This document shows, one piece after another, positions 24,747 to 32,945 of a stretch of 64,000 nucleotides of DNA. Each line of letters begins with the position of its first letter. Within the stretch, counting starts at the first letter, position 1. The notes beneath the pieces are model-generated. The model did not search any database and was not told where the DNA came from. It saw nothing but the letters and a program-made list of their open reading frames with translations. The translations under genes were made by a program, and so were the position numbers. This DNA is from Roseibium sediminicola (GTDB taxonomy: Bacteria; Pseudomonadota; Alphaproteobacteria; Rhizobiales; Stappiaceae): positions 1 to 64,000 of the forward strand of contig NZ_JALNMJ010000002.1 of the NCBI RefSeq assembly GCF_023156505.1, given 5' to 3'.

Positions 24747-26567
24747 CTAGAAGCGCGTACCGCCGCTGCGTACGAAGCCTGGCTTTTCTGCACGCTTTCC
24801 TTGGGCAAAGTCCAGCAAAGCACGCAGCCAAAGGACACTGCTTTCGTGCGGGTCATCCGCAAACCGCTCGGGAAAATGGTGGGTGACAATCATCGGATTG
24901 TATGTCGTGAGACAATCAGGTTTTGAGCGCTCTTCGGCGTCAGGCCCTATTGGGCACCACGCTCTACTGTCTTTCGCTGCCGCCCAGGCAATTCCTTGCG
25001 AGAAGCAGTTCAGTGCTCTGTATTTTGCCTCGATAAGAATACTGCCGTCCGGGCGTTTCATGCCCCAAAGACCATCTTCGAAAAACAGCGTATTCCCGCC
25101 CTTGCAGGTCAGGATGCGCGCACGATCCTGCTTGGAGTGCCGAGGCGGCTCGGCAACCTCAGTGCCGGTATGATCAATCCAAAACTCACGGCCGTTTTTT
25201 TGCGCGTGAAAGATGCCGTTTCGGCTTTGTTTGAGTTTGTCGAATTCCGGTTCGAGCACAAAGTCTCCAGCCTCGTTTATCAATCCCCATTTGTCATGGA
25301 TCGCTACGGCAGCGAATGCGCCGTAAAAGGAATGGGTGTTCTCGAGTGCTTGCTCAGGTATCAGACGCCCGTCCGGAGTCAAAAACCGGAATTTTTTGTT
25401 TGAGAGGTAAAGAAGATAGGGACGGTCACAAATGCCGGTGGTGTTGGAGCTTGATATCAGGAGCGTTTTTATCGGTGCACTGAGCGCAGGATGAGAAACA
25501 ACATAGCTCCCGCTTTGTTCAACCACCTTCAGGCCATCGGCACAGTCCAGACGCACACGGTCTTCAAGCTGATCTGCAACCAAGGTTCCGTCAGGTCGAA
25601 CGCTGTGCCAGGTTTCTCCATCCAGAACCCGGGGCAACAAGCCGTCTTCGCGTAAATCGACACCATCGAACAGGCGTCCGGCAAGGAGCGTTCCGTCTTT
25701 CTTGACGAGGCCGTGTTTGTCAGAACTTTGCGTCGTTCCATATCCGGCGCGCCAAAAGCCGAGATATGGATATTTCAAAGGCACAACAAGGTTGCCATTT
25801 TCGTCGACCGCTCCCCAGGGGGCGCCTTTGAGGTTGGCCTGATTGCCCTCCGGCTTGCCCCGCACGACGGCGCGATTGTGGGAAAGTCCTTGAACATGCG
25901 AGTATCTTGGCGAAACCTGCCATGTCCCGTCAGACTTCAACAAGCCATATATCTCAGGCCCTCGATTGGATTTGGTGGCCCAGAACAGGCCCCGTTCCGG
26001 TTTGTCGAAATAGGCGAATGTGTAGCCAATGTCCGAGATCCAACCGGTTCGAATATTGTAAAGCTTCGCAAGTTTGTTTCCTTGATAAAACGACAGTCCA
26101 AATTCTTGAAGTTTTTCATGGCCCTGGAAGTGCGCGCTTTGCCACTTCCCTTCGATAACGAGCATGACATCACGGGTAAGAGGTACGATACGCGCGAACG
26201 CAGGTTCCACGACGATGTTCCCTCTATCGTCGATGATGCCCGTTTGGTCGCCCACAAGAACTTCCGCGTGTCCTTGGTTGAAGGGGCCCGCGAGATCGAA
26301 TTGAGGCGCGATCACAATTGCACCCGTCCTGTCGATGTAGCCATATCGTCCGTCAATACGAACAGCAGCAAATCCTTCGCTGAAGAGAAATGCGCGTTCA
26401 AAGCGATGCGGAATGACAAGCTCCTTGGAAGCGTGTTTTACATATCCGCAAAGGTCGAAGGCTCCGTCACACCTCGGAAGGAGACGTTCTTCTTCGGTCG
26501 ATTGGGCGAAGGCAGCTGTTTGGAAACACACAAAGAACAACGTCCAAAGACCTTGGTGAAGGCGCAT
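24747..26567 (-). CDS. Exported WG-repeat protein
   Basis: A 606-residue protein with a signal peptide (residues about 1-22, ending AAFAQ) and a series of WG (KWG) repeats of about 35 residues: GRYGYIDRTGAIVIAPQFD, WGAVDENGNLVVPLKYP, HGLVKKDGTLLAGRLFD, WGLINEAGDFVLEPEFD, WGMKRPDGSILIEAKY. Such proteins form beta-rich repeat structures and are usually extracytoplasmic; function is generally unknown. The ATG at 26567 is preferred because it starts the signal peptide directly; a GTG at 26588 is possible. GC content is visibly lower than in its neighbours, suggesting recent acquisition. Confidence 0.85.
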   Translation of the reverse strand: MRLHQGLWTLFFVCFQTAAFAQSTEEERLLPRCDGAFDLCGYVKHASKELVIPHRFERAFLFSEGFAAVRIDGRYGYIDRTGAIVIAPQFDLAGPFNQGHAEVLVGDQTGIIDDRGNIVVEPAFARIVPLTRDVMLVIEGKWQSAHFQGHEKLQEFGLSFYQGNKLAKLYNIRTGWISDIGYTFAYFDKPERGLFWATKSNRGPEIYGLLKSDGTWQVSPRYSHVQGLSHNRAVVRGKPEGNQANLKGAPWGAVDENGNLVVPLKYPYLGFWRAGYGTTQSSDKHGLVKKDGTLLAGRLFDGVDLREDGLLPRVLDGETWHSVRPDGTLVADQLEDRVRLDCADGLKVVEQSGSYVVSHPALSAPIKTLLISSSNTTGICDRPYLLYLSNKKFRFLTPDGRLIPEQALENTHSFYGAFAAVAIHDKWGLINEAGDFVLEPEFDKLKQSRNGIFHAQKNGREFWIDHTGTEVAEPPRHSKQDRARILTCKGGNTLFFEDGLWGMKRPDGSILIEAKYRALNCFSQGIAWAAAKDSRAWCPIGPDAEERSKPDCLTTYNPMIVTHHFPERFADDPHESSVLWLRALLDFAQGKRAEKPGFVRSGGTRF

Positions 26568-26770
26568 ATGCAACTCATTTTCAAACACTAAAACAGAGGC
26601 TTATTAAAGCGCGCAATTGCGGCGGAAACGCGTTCTGTTGCATGAATCGAAAAGGTCCGGGAGCAACGTCAGCGCAGTTGCAAACCAATCTGCTCACCCA
26701 CGCCCTAGACAGCTTCCATCCGAAAAGGTAAGGCTACCTTACTAATTCCCAATCTCAGAGTGTCTGCGCC

Positions 26771-27532
26771 ATGACGGCTTCATCCCTGTCCGCGCCCCCA
26801 TCAGCGCCTGAAAACCCGCCAGAACCGGCGAGGGTCTGGATGGCGCGCGGAGCGCGGGCGGCGGTGTCTATCCCCGCTTTCATCCTGACCGCTGCCTTTG
26901 TCGGTTATGCGGGGCTCGCGCGCGAGACCGGGTTGACGCTGGCCGAGACCCTTGCGATGACCGGGCTCATCTGGGCCTTGCCGTCGATTGTGGTTCTGAC
27001 CGGAGCGTTGTCCTCCGGCATGGGCCTGATCCCGGCAGGGATAGCCGTGGCGCTTGCCTCGGTGCGTCTGATGCCGATGACCATGGCGCTGATGCCGATC
27101 GTGAAGGTGCCGGGCAAAACCAGGACCTGGCAGCTGTTGATCGCGTCCCATTTTGTGGCCGTGACCGCCTGGGTTTTTGCCATGAAGAACCTGCCGGACA
27201 TGACGCGGGAAGGGCGCCTGCCGTTTTTCATCGGTTTTGGCGGCGCGGTGACCGCGTTCGTCTTCTGCATGACCGGGCTCGCCTATCTGCTGGTCGAGCG
27301 GCTGCCGGACATGGTCGCGGGCGCCCTTGTGCTGCTGACGCCGGTCTATTTCCTGTGCTCGCTGTGGGGCGCGGCGCGGGTCAATGCGGACAAGGTTGCC
27401 ATGGCGGCGGGTCTGGCTCTGGGGCCGGTGTTTTTTGTCTATCTGCCGGGCCTGGATCTGCTCTGGACCGGTCTTGTCGGCGGCACGCTTGCCTATCTCG
27501 GTACGCGCATCTTGCGGCGGGGGCTGTTCTGA
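26771..27532 (+). CDS. azlC: AzlC family branched-chain amino acid exporter subunit
   Basis: A 253-residue inner-membrane protein with about six to eight hydrophobic helices. The AzlC hallmarks are AAFVGYAGLARETGLTLAETLAMT and the SVRLMPMTMALMP segment, typically followed by the conserved histidine-containing SHFVAVTAW. With AzlD it forms the large subunit of a branched-chain amino acid (azaleucine) exporter of the YgaZ/H type. Its stop codon overlaps the azlD ATG by one base, so the pair is translated together. Confidence 0.9.
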   Translation: MTASSLSAPPSAPENPPEPARVWMARGARAAVSIPAFILTAAFVGYAGLARETGLTLAETLAMTGLIWALPSIVVLTGALSSGMGLIPAGIAVALASVRLMPMTMALMPIVKVPGKTRTWQLLIASHFVAVTAWVFAMKNLPDMTREGRLPFFIGFGGAVTAFVFCMTGLAYLLVERLPDMVAGALVLLTPVYFLCSLWGAARVNADKVAMAAGLALGPVFFVYLPGLDLLWTGLVGGTLAYLGTRILRRGLF

Positions 27533-27915
27533 TGGACGGGCTGATGACGGATGCCGGCCTTGGCGACACCTGGTGGTGGCCGTTCGTGATGATCCTGGTC
27601 GCCGGTTGGCTGGCGACGGATGTCTGGCGCTGGCTGGGCGTCTTCGCCGGTGGCCGGCTGCGCGAGGACGGTGAACTGCTGATCTGGGTGCGCTGCGTCG
27701 CCACCGCCCTTGTCGCCGGCGTGATCTCCAAGCTGATCCTGTTTCCGCAAGGCATCCTTGCCGAAACGCCGCTCGCCTTGAGACTGGCGGCAGCGGGGGT
27801 CGGATTTTCCGCCTTTTTGCTCTTCAAGCAGCGCGTGATTGTCGGCGTTCTGGCGGCGGAAGCCTTTCTGCTGGCCGGTTGGCTGGGCTTGACTGCCTTA
27901 CAAGGTGGTCTCTGA
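27532..27915 (+). CDS. azlD: AzlD family protein, small exporter subunit
   Basis: A 127-residue membrane protein with four hydrophobic helices. Typical AzlD features are WLATDVWRWLGVFAGGRL near the first helix, LLIWVRCVATALVAGVISK and a Gly/Ala-rich last helix. It is the partner of AzlC. The ATG at 27532 overlaps the azlC TGA by one base. The region immediately after it (27916-28071) contains no gene. Confidence 0.88.
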   Translation: MDGLMTDAGLGDTWWWPFVMILVAGWLATDVWRWLGVFAGGRLREDGELLIWVRCVATALVAGVISKLILFPQGILAETPLALRLAAAGVGFSAFLLFKQRVIVGVLAAEAFLLAGWLGLTALQGGL

Positions 27916-28071
27916 CCTGCGGCATCGCGCGCCGATACGAAGCTGACCTGTGCCGAGTTCGGTTTCTTCAGCAAAGATGATCCCGCTTGGGCCAACTCCG
28001 CCTGTGGCTGCTCGACCTTCGATGCGATAAATTGAGAGGGATGGGAACCACAACTGTCCGAGGAGAGGATC

Positions 28072-28722
28072 ATGGCCGATCAGGTGGAACTGTTTTATGC
28101 CCCTCAAACCCGCGCCACCGGCGTCAGGGTTCTTCTGGAAGAACTCGGCGCTCCCTACAAACTGAACGTGCTGAATTTCAAGTTGGGGGAAAACCGCCGC
28201 GCCGATTACCTGGCTGTCAATCCGGCGGGCAAGGTGCCTGCGCTGCGCCACGGCGATGCCGTCATCACCGAGCAGGTGGCGATCTATCTCTATCTCGCCG
28301 ATCTCTTTCCGGAAAAGGGCCTGACGCCGTCGCTGGAGGATCCGCGCCGGGGTCCCTATCTGCGCTGGTTCGTGCATATGGCCTCCTGCTTTGAACCGGC
28401 ACTGGTCGACCGGGCGCTGAAGCGCGAGGAACCGCCGCAGTCCATGTCACCCTATGGCAGCTTCGACACCGTCATGGAGAACATGCGCGCGCAACTGGCC
28501 AAAGGGCCATACGTGCTCGGTGAAGACATGACCGCGGTGGATGTCCTTTGGGGCATGGGGCTCCGCTGGGGCATGGCCTTCGGCATCGTGCCGGAGCTGG
28601 ACGAGTTCAAGGCCTATACGGCGCGCTTCATGGATCGGCCGGCCGTGGTGAAGGTGCTGCAGGAAGACCAGAACATGGCCAAGGAACAGGAGGACGCCGC
28701 CATTCACGCGGGCGTTGCCTGA
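28072..28722 (+). CDS. Glutathione S-transferase family protein
   Basis: A 216-residue GST: thioredoxin-like N-terminal domain (LFYAPQTRATGVRVLLEELG; VNPAGKVPALRHGDAVITEQVAI with the cis-proline and the glutathione-binding QVAI/ESxAI-like segment) and an all-helical C-terminal domain (FTAVDVLWGMGLRWG-like TAVDVLWG). Substrate unknown; bacterial GSTs of this class serve in detoxification or as glutathione-dependent isomerases. A strong Shine-Dalgarno (GAGGAG) precedes the ATG. Confidence 0.9.
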   Translation: MADQVELFYAPQTRATGVRVLLEELGAPYKLNVLNFKLGENRRADYLAVNPAGKVPALRHGDAVITEQVAIYLYLADLFPEKGLTPSLEDPRRGPYLRWFVHMASCFEPALVDRALKREEPPQSMSPYGSFDTVMENMRAQLAKGPYVLGEDMTAVDVLWGMGLRWGMAFGIVPELDEFKAYTARFMDRPAVVKVLQEDQNMAKEQEDAAIHAGVA

Positions 28723-28889
28723 TCCGCGGATTGTCAAGCCGATCCCGGCGCAAAGACCCAAAAGGTCGTTTTTGTGGCACCAAACTTCGATCGGGGCATG
28801 CTTGGTAAATCGGACAATCGGTCAAACTCACGAGGAACGACAGTATGAAGACATGAGGGTAACCAGACGTAGCAGGAGGTAATTTGATC

Positions 28890-30503
28890 ATGACCGGAAA
28901 GAGCAAGAACCAGGGAATGCTGGACCGCCTGGCACGGGCGGCACAGACAGGCGGTATTTCACGACGGGATTTCCTGAACTATTCCATGGCCGCGGGTGTT
29001 ACCGCGTCGGCCGCGACGGGCCTTTGGACCAGCAGCGCAAAGGCGCAGCCGAAACAGGGCGGCACCTTCAAGGTGGGGATCCATGACGGCAATACGTCCG
29101 ACACCCACGACCCCGGCACCTATCTCACCATTGCCATGATCGTTCTGGCGCACACGCACCGGAGCTACCTCACGCTGATCGAGCCCGACGGATCCCTCGG
29201 GCCCGATGTCGCCACAGAATGGTCGGCAAATGCCGATGCCACGGAATGGACGTTCAAGCTCAACGAGAATGTCAGCTTCCACTCCGGCAAGAAAATGACA
29301 GCGGATGACGTCATCGCCTCGATGAACCATCACCGCGGCGAAACGACGACCTCGGCCGCCAAGGCGCTGCTGACCGATGTCTCCGACATCGTCAAGGACG
29401 GCGATTACACCGTCGTCTTCAAGCTGTCGTCCGGCAACGCCGATCTGCCCTGGCTGATGACCGACTATCACCTGGCGATCTGCCCGGCCAATGACGACGG
29501 CACGATCGACTGGGCCTCCGGCGACGGCACCGGTCCCTACAAGATCGATACGGGGGAATTCGGTGTCCGCTTCGCTTTGAGCCGCCATGACGGCTGGCAC
29601 CTCGATGGCGGCCATTTCGACGGCGTCGAGCTGATCGTGCTGGCCGACCCGAATGCGCGCCAGACGGCGCTCGTGACCGGCGATGTCGATGCGGTCTCCC
29701 TGATCGACCTGAAGACCATGGGGCTCCTGCAGCGCAACCCGAACCTCGTCATAGACAACGTGCCGTCCGCCTCGACGATCACCATGCCGATGTTCTGCGA
29801 CACCGCGCCTTTCGACAACAAGGATGTGCGCAACGCGCTCAAGCTGGCCATGAACCGGGACGAGATCATCGAGAAGATCGCGTTCGGTGCGGCGACCAAG
29901 GCCAACGACTTCCACCACTCGCCGGCAATGCCCTATTGGCCCGACGACATTCCACAGCATGATTACGATCCGGACCAGGCCAAGTCGCTGCTGAAGAAGG
30001 CGGGGGCTGAAGGCCTGTCGATCAACCTGTCTTCGGCGGAGTCGATCTATTCCGGCGCGGTCGACCTGTGCGTGCTCTATGCCGAACACGCCAAGGCGGC
30101 GGGCATCAATATCAACGTCGTGCGCGAGCCCAATGACGGCTACTACTCGGATGTGTGGCTGAAAAAGCCGTTCTGCGTGGTTGCCTGGGGCGCGCGTCCG
30201 ACGCCGGACGTGATGTATTCGCTCGCCTACAAGGACGATGCCGCCTGGAACGAGAGCCGCTGGAAAAATCCGCGCTTCAACGAGCTGTTGCTGATGGCCA
30301 AGGCGGAACTGGATGATGCCAAGCGGGCGGAAATGTACCGCGAGATGGCGCTGCTGGCCCATGACGACGGCGGTACGATCATCCCGTTCTTCCGCAACTT
30401 CGTCTATGCCCGCCGCAGCAACGTGCAGCATGGCGAGCAACTGGCGGCGAGCTGGGAACTGGACGGCGCCCGCGCCTGCAGCCGCTGGTGGTTCGAAGGT
30501 TGA
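28890..30503 (+). CDS. Tat-exported ABC transporter substrate-binding protein, family 5
   Basis: A 537-residue SBP_bac_5 (oligopeptide/nickel class) protein. The N-terminus has a twin-arginine signal (ISRRDFLNYSMAAG) with cleavage near AKAQP. The mature part shows the family signatures FKLNENVSFHSGKKMTADDV, DGTGPYKI and RNALKLAMNRDEIIEKI. It is an orphan: no permease or ATPase gene lies next to it, so its transporter must be elsewhere or it works alone. AGGAGG sits 10 bp before the ATG at 28890. It is followed by a strong terminator. Substrate unknown; peptides or opine-like compounds are typical. Confidence 0.9.
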   Translation: MTGKSKNQGMLDRLARAAQTGGISRRDFLNYSMAAGVTASAATGLWTSSAKAQPKQGGTFKVGIHDGNTSDTHDPGTYLTIAMIVLAHTHRSYLTLIEPDGSLGPDVATEWSANADATEWTFKLNENVSFHSGKKMTADDVIASMNHHRGETTTSAAKALLTDVSDIVKDGDYTVVFKLSSGNADLPWLMTDYHLAICPANDDGTIDWASGDGTGPYKIDTGEFGVRFALSRHDGWHLDGGHFDGVELIVLADPNARQTALVTGDVDAVSLIDLKTMGLLQRNPNLVIDNVPSASTITMPMFCDTAPFDNKDVRNALKLAMNRDEIIEKIAFGAATKANDFHHSPAMPYWPDDIPQHDYDPDQAKSLLKKAGAEGLSINLSSAESIYSGAVDLCVLYAEHAKAAGININVVREPNDGYYSDVWLKKPFCVVAWGARPTPDVMYSLAYKDDAAWNESRWKNPRFNELLLMAKAELDDAKRAEMYREMALLAHDDGGTIIPFFRNFVYARRSNVQHGEQLAASWELDGARACSRWWFEG

Positions 30504-30514
30504 TTGCTCAAACA

Positions 30515-30552
30515 AAAACCGCGCCTGCCTGTCTGCGGGCGCGGTTTTCTTT
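30515..30552 (+). terminator. Rho-independent terminator after the solute-binding protein gene
   Basis: AAAACCGCGCC (30515-30525) pairs perfectly with GGCGCGGTTTT (30538-30548), followed by CTTTT. An 11-bp stem with a 12-base loop, 12 bp beyond the stop codon. The A/T arms make it usable in both directions, so it may also stop transcription of the convergent HIT gene. Confidence 0.9.
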
Positions 30553-30586
30553 TGGCATTTTGTTTTTTGGGGGTGGACGTCTCCAC

Positions 30587-31015
30587 TCAGGCCAGGACGG
30601 CGCGGATTTTATCCGCCTGTGAGGCCAGCAAATCGTTGTCGGCCATCGCGCCGGTATGCGGCTTCAGCGACACGCCCTCGAAGCGCGGAATGACATGGAC
30701 ATGGGTGTGAAACACCACCTGACCGCCGGCCGGTTCGGAAAACTGCTGGATCGTGGTGCCGTCCGCGTCAAACGCCTTGACCACCGCGTGGGCCATCTTC
30801 TGCACGGTTGCCATGACAGCGTTGAGATCGTCGGTCGCAATGTCGAGGATGTTGCGGGACGGGGCTTTGGGGATCACCAGGATATGGCCGTCGCCGCGTG
30901 GCATGATGTCCATGATCGCCAACGTCTTCTCGTCCTCATAGATCTTGTGGCTCGGCAACTCGCTGCGAAGGATCTTGGCGAAAACGTTCTGGTCGTCATA
31001 GGCGGGCGTGGACAT
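30587..31015 (-). CDS. HIT family nucleotide hydrolase
   Basis: A 142-residue histidine-triad protein. The triad HxHxH is at H103, H105 and H107 (VVFHTHVHVIP). Upstream features include FAKILRSELPSHKIYEDE and MPRGDGHILVIPK, typical of the Hint/HinT branch, which hydrolyses nucleoside phosphoramidates and adenylated substrates. I chose the ATG at 31015 (MSTPAYDDQ); the open frame extends further but lacks family resemblance there. Confidence 0.93.
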   Translation of the reverse strand: MSTPAYDDQNVFAKILRSELPSHKIYEDEKTLAIMDIMPRGDGHILVIPKAPSRNILDIATDDLNAVMATVQKMAHAVVKAFDADGTTIQQFSEPAGGQVVFHTHVHVIPRFEGVSLKPHTGAMADNDLLASQADKIRAVLA

Positions 31016-31150
31016 GATCTGGACTTCCTGTGAGATGAAAACGGGTGCCGCACGGGCTGTTGGCGCGAGACTAATCCGCGACGCCGGACCACGGCAAGTC
31101 ATCCGTTGCGAGAGAGGAAAGCAAGGTCTCTCGGTCGGAGTGGTACCGGA

Positions 31151-31489
31151 CTATTCTGGCACCGTGCTGGAAACGGAGGTGAGGGTGAGGCCCAGTTCGG
31201 ACAGCTTCTCCCGGTCGGGCTTGTAGAACATCCAGTTGCCGATCCGTTTGCCGGTCACCAGCCCGGCTTCCGACAATTTCTTCATATGCGAGCTGACGGT
31301 TGGCTGGGTCAGGCCGATCTTGTCGGTGATGAAGCCGACGCAGACGCCGTCGTCGACAAGGTCTCCGTCCCGCTGTTTGGGGAAGTGGGGACGGGGATCG
31401 AGCAGCCACAACAGGATTTGCAGCCGGACGGGACTGGAGAGCGCGGTCATGGCGGCGGCGCTTGACTCGATATCTATATTGATATTCAT
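31151..31489 (-). CDS. ArsR/SmtB family transcriptional regulator
   Basis: A 112-residue winged-helix repressor: ALSSPVRLQILLWLL, then the recognition helix segment KIGLTQPTVSSHMKKLSEAGLV and the wing KRIGNWMFYKPD. A cysteine in VCVGFIT may be part of an effector site, but no full metal-binding CxC is evident. It is divergent from the PLP-dependent decarboxylase-like gene (40 bp apart), and the intervening AT-rich repeats include its own start codon. It therefore probably represses itself and that gene. Confidence 0.9.
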   Translation of the reverse strand: MNINIDIESSAAAMTALSSPVRLQILLWLLDPRPHFPKQRDGDLVDDGVCVGFITDKIGLTQPTVSSHMKKLSEAGLVTGKRIGNWMFYKPDREKLSELGLTLTSVSSTVPE

Positions 31490-31515
31490 CTATATAGAGA
31501 CTCTTCGATATAGAT
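31472..31515. promoter_or_regulatory. ArsR operator region with three ATCTATAT boxes
   Basis: ATCTATAT occurs at 31472-31479 and 31488-31495 on the plus strand and inverted at 31508-31515. TCTATATAGA (31489-31498) is a perfect palindrome, and TCTATAT/ATATAGA (31473-31479, 31492-31498) form a spaced inverted repeat. The cluster covers the ArsR start and the divergent promoter. Confidence 0.65.
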
Positions 31516-31528
31516 TGGTGAAACGGAC

Positions 31529-32896
31529 ATGCAAATTAACCTTCTTGATCAGCAGGCGGAAGCCTTTTCAAGCGGTGCCGAGCGCGGCGCACGTTATCTC
31601 AAGGGGCTGCCGGAACGCCGGGTGAATGCAGAGACCGGTGGTCTCGACGCTTTGGCGTCAGGATTGCCACAGGATGGCATGGACGTGGCAAGCATTCTGG
31701 ACCTGATGGAAACGGTGGGCGGTGAGGGCACTGTCGCTTCGGCTGCCGGCCGCTATTTTGGCTATGTGATCGGCGGCGCGCTGCCGGCGGCCTCGGCAGC
31801 GCGGGCACTGCTCTCGGCCTGGGACCAGACGGCCGATGTTCTCACGGGGCCGTCCGTGATCCGCATGGAAGAAACCGCGATCGGCTGGGTCAAGGAACTG
31901 CTGGCCTTGCCGGAGGGGACGGACGGCGCTTTCACCACAGGCGCGACCATGGCCAACATGACGCTGCTGGTGACCGCCCGCGACGCCTTGCTCGCCCGTC
32001 TCGGCCATCAAAGGGGCGATGGCCTGATGGGGGCGCCTAAACTGCGCATCGTCGCCAGCGCGGAAATCCACGCAACTGTGCTCAAGTCCGTGCGGATGGC
32101 GGGACTTTCCACGCGGGACATCGAATGGGTGGAAACGGACGACCAGGGACGGATGCGGATCGACAGACTGCCTGAGTTGGACGAGCGCACGCTTGTGCTG
32201 GCGCAGGCCGGCAATGTCTGCACCGGGGCTTTCGACCCTTTTGACGCGCTCGGCGACAGGTGCCGGGCGGCGGGCGCCTGGCTCCATGTCGACGGAGCTT
32301 TCGGGTTGTGGGCACGAACGGCGCCGTCGTTGAAGGGCGCGCTTGCTGGCCTGGACAAGGCCGACAGCTGGGTGGTCGACAGCCACAAGACTCTGAACAC
32401 GCCCTACGATTCCGGTCTGGCGCTTTGCCGTCATCCGGAGGAAATGCAGGCGTCGATGGCGATCGGCGCGGCCTATCTGCCCGATACGGTCGCAAGTCCC
32501 GCCAACCGCGCGCCGGAATTCAGCCGGTCCGCCCGCGGCGCGGAAACCTGGGCGGCGCTGCTCTCCCTTGGCCGCAAGGGCGTTGCGGACATGGTGGAGC
32601 GGTTTCACGGGCACGCGGTCCGGATCAAAGGCGAGTTGACCGACCTTGGGTTCCTGGTGCCGCATGAGGTCCATTTCAATCAGGTGTTTGCGACACTCCC
32701 GGAAGACGAGGAGGCCTCAGCCCGGATCGCCGACCATGTGCAGCGCTCCGGAGAGGCCTGGTTCGGGCAGGCGGCTTGGCAGGGCAAAAAGGGATTTCGC
32801 ATCAGCGTGTCGAACTGGTCGACTGGCGAACAGGAGGTCGATCGGCTGATTGCGGCGATCGCAAAGGCAAAGGCCGAAATTCTCGTTCCGGCCTGA
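31529..32896 (+). CDS. PLP-dependent group II decarboxylase-like enzyme
   Basis: A 455-residue fold-type I PLP enzyme related to aromatic amino acid/glutamate decarboxylases. Visible features are TTGATMANMTLLVTARDALL (cofactor phosphate region), WLHVDGAFGLWA (PLP-binding aspartate) and the Schiff-base lysine in DSHKTLNTPYDSG. The N-terminal segment GRYFGYVIGGALPAASAARAL is typical of the family. Substrate is unknown; the ArsR-type control next to it is unusual for a decarboxylase. It is followed by a convergent acyltransferase gene 49 bp on. Confidence 0.87.
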   Translation: MQINLLDQQAEAFSSGAERGARYLKGLPERRVNAETGGLDALASGLPQDGMDVASILDLMETVGGEGTVASAAGRYFGYVIGGALPAASAARALLSAWDQTADVLTGPSVIRMEETAIGWVKELLALPEGTDGAFTTGATMANMTLLVTARDALLARLGHQRGDGLMGAPKLRIVASAEIHATVLKSVRMAGLSTRDIEWVETDDQGRMRIDRLPELDERTLVLAQAGNVCTGAFDPFDALGDRCRAAGAWLHVDGAFGLWARTAPSLKGALAGLDKADSWVVDSHKTLNTPYDSGLALCRHPEEMQASMAIGAAYLPDTVASPANRAPEFSRSARGAETWAALLSLGRKGVADMVERFHGHAVRIKGELTDLGFLVPHEVHFNQVFATLPEDEEASARIADHVQRSGEAWFGQAAWQGKKGFRISVSNWSTGEQEVDRLIAAIAKAKAEILVPA

Positions 32897-32945
32897 TGCC
32901 GGTGCGGCACTGCCCCGGACAGGTGTCCGGGACAGTGTAAATCGA

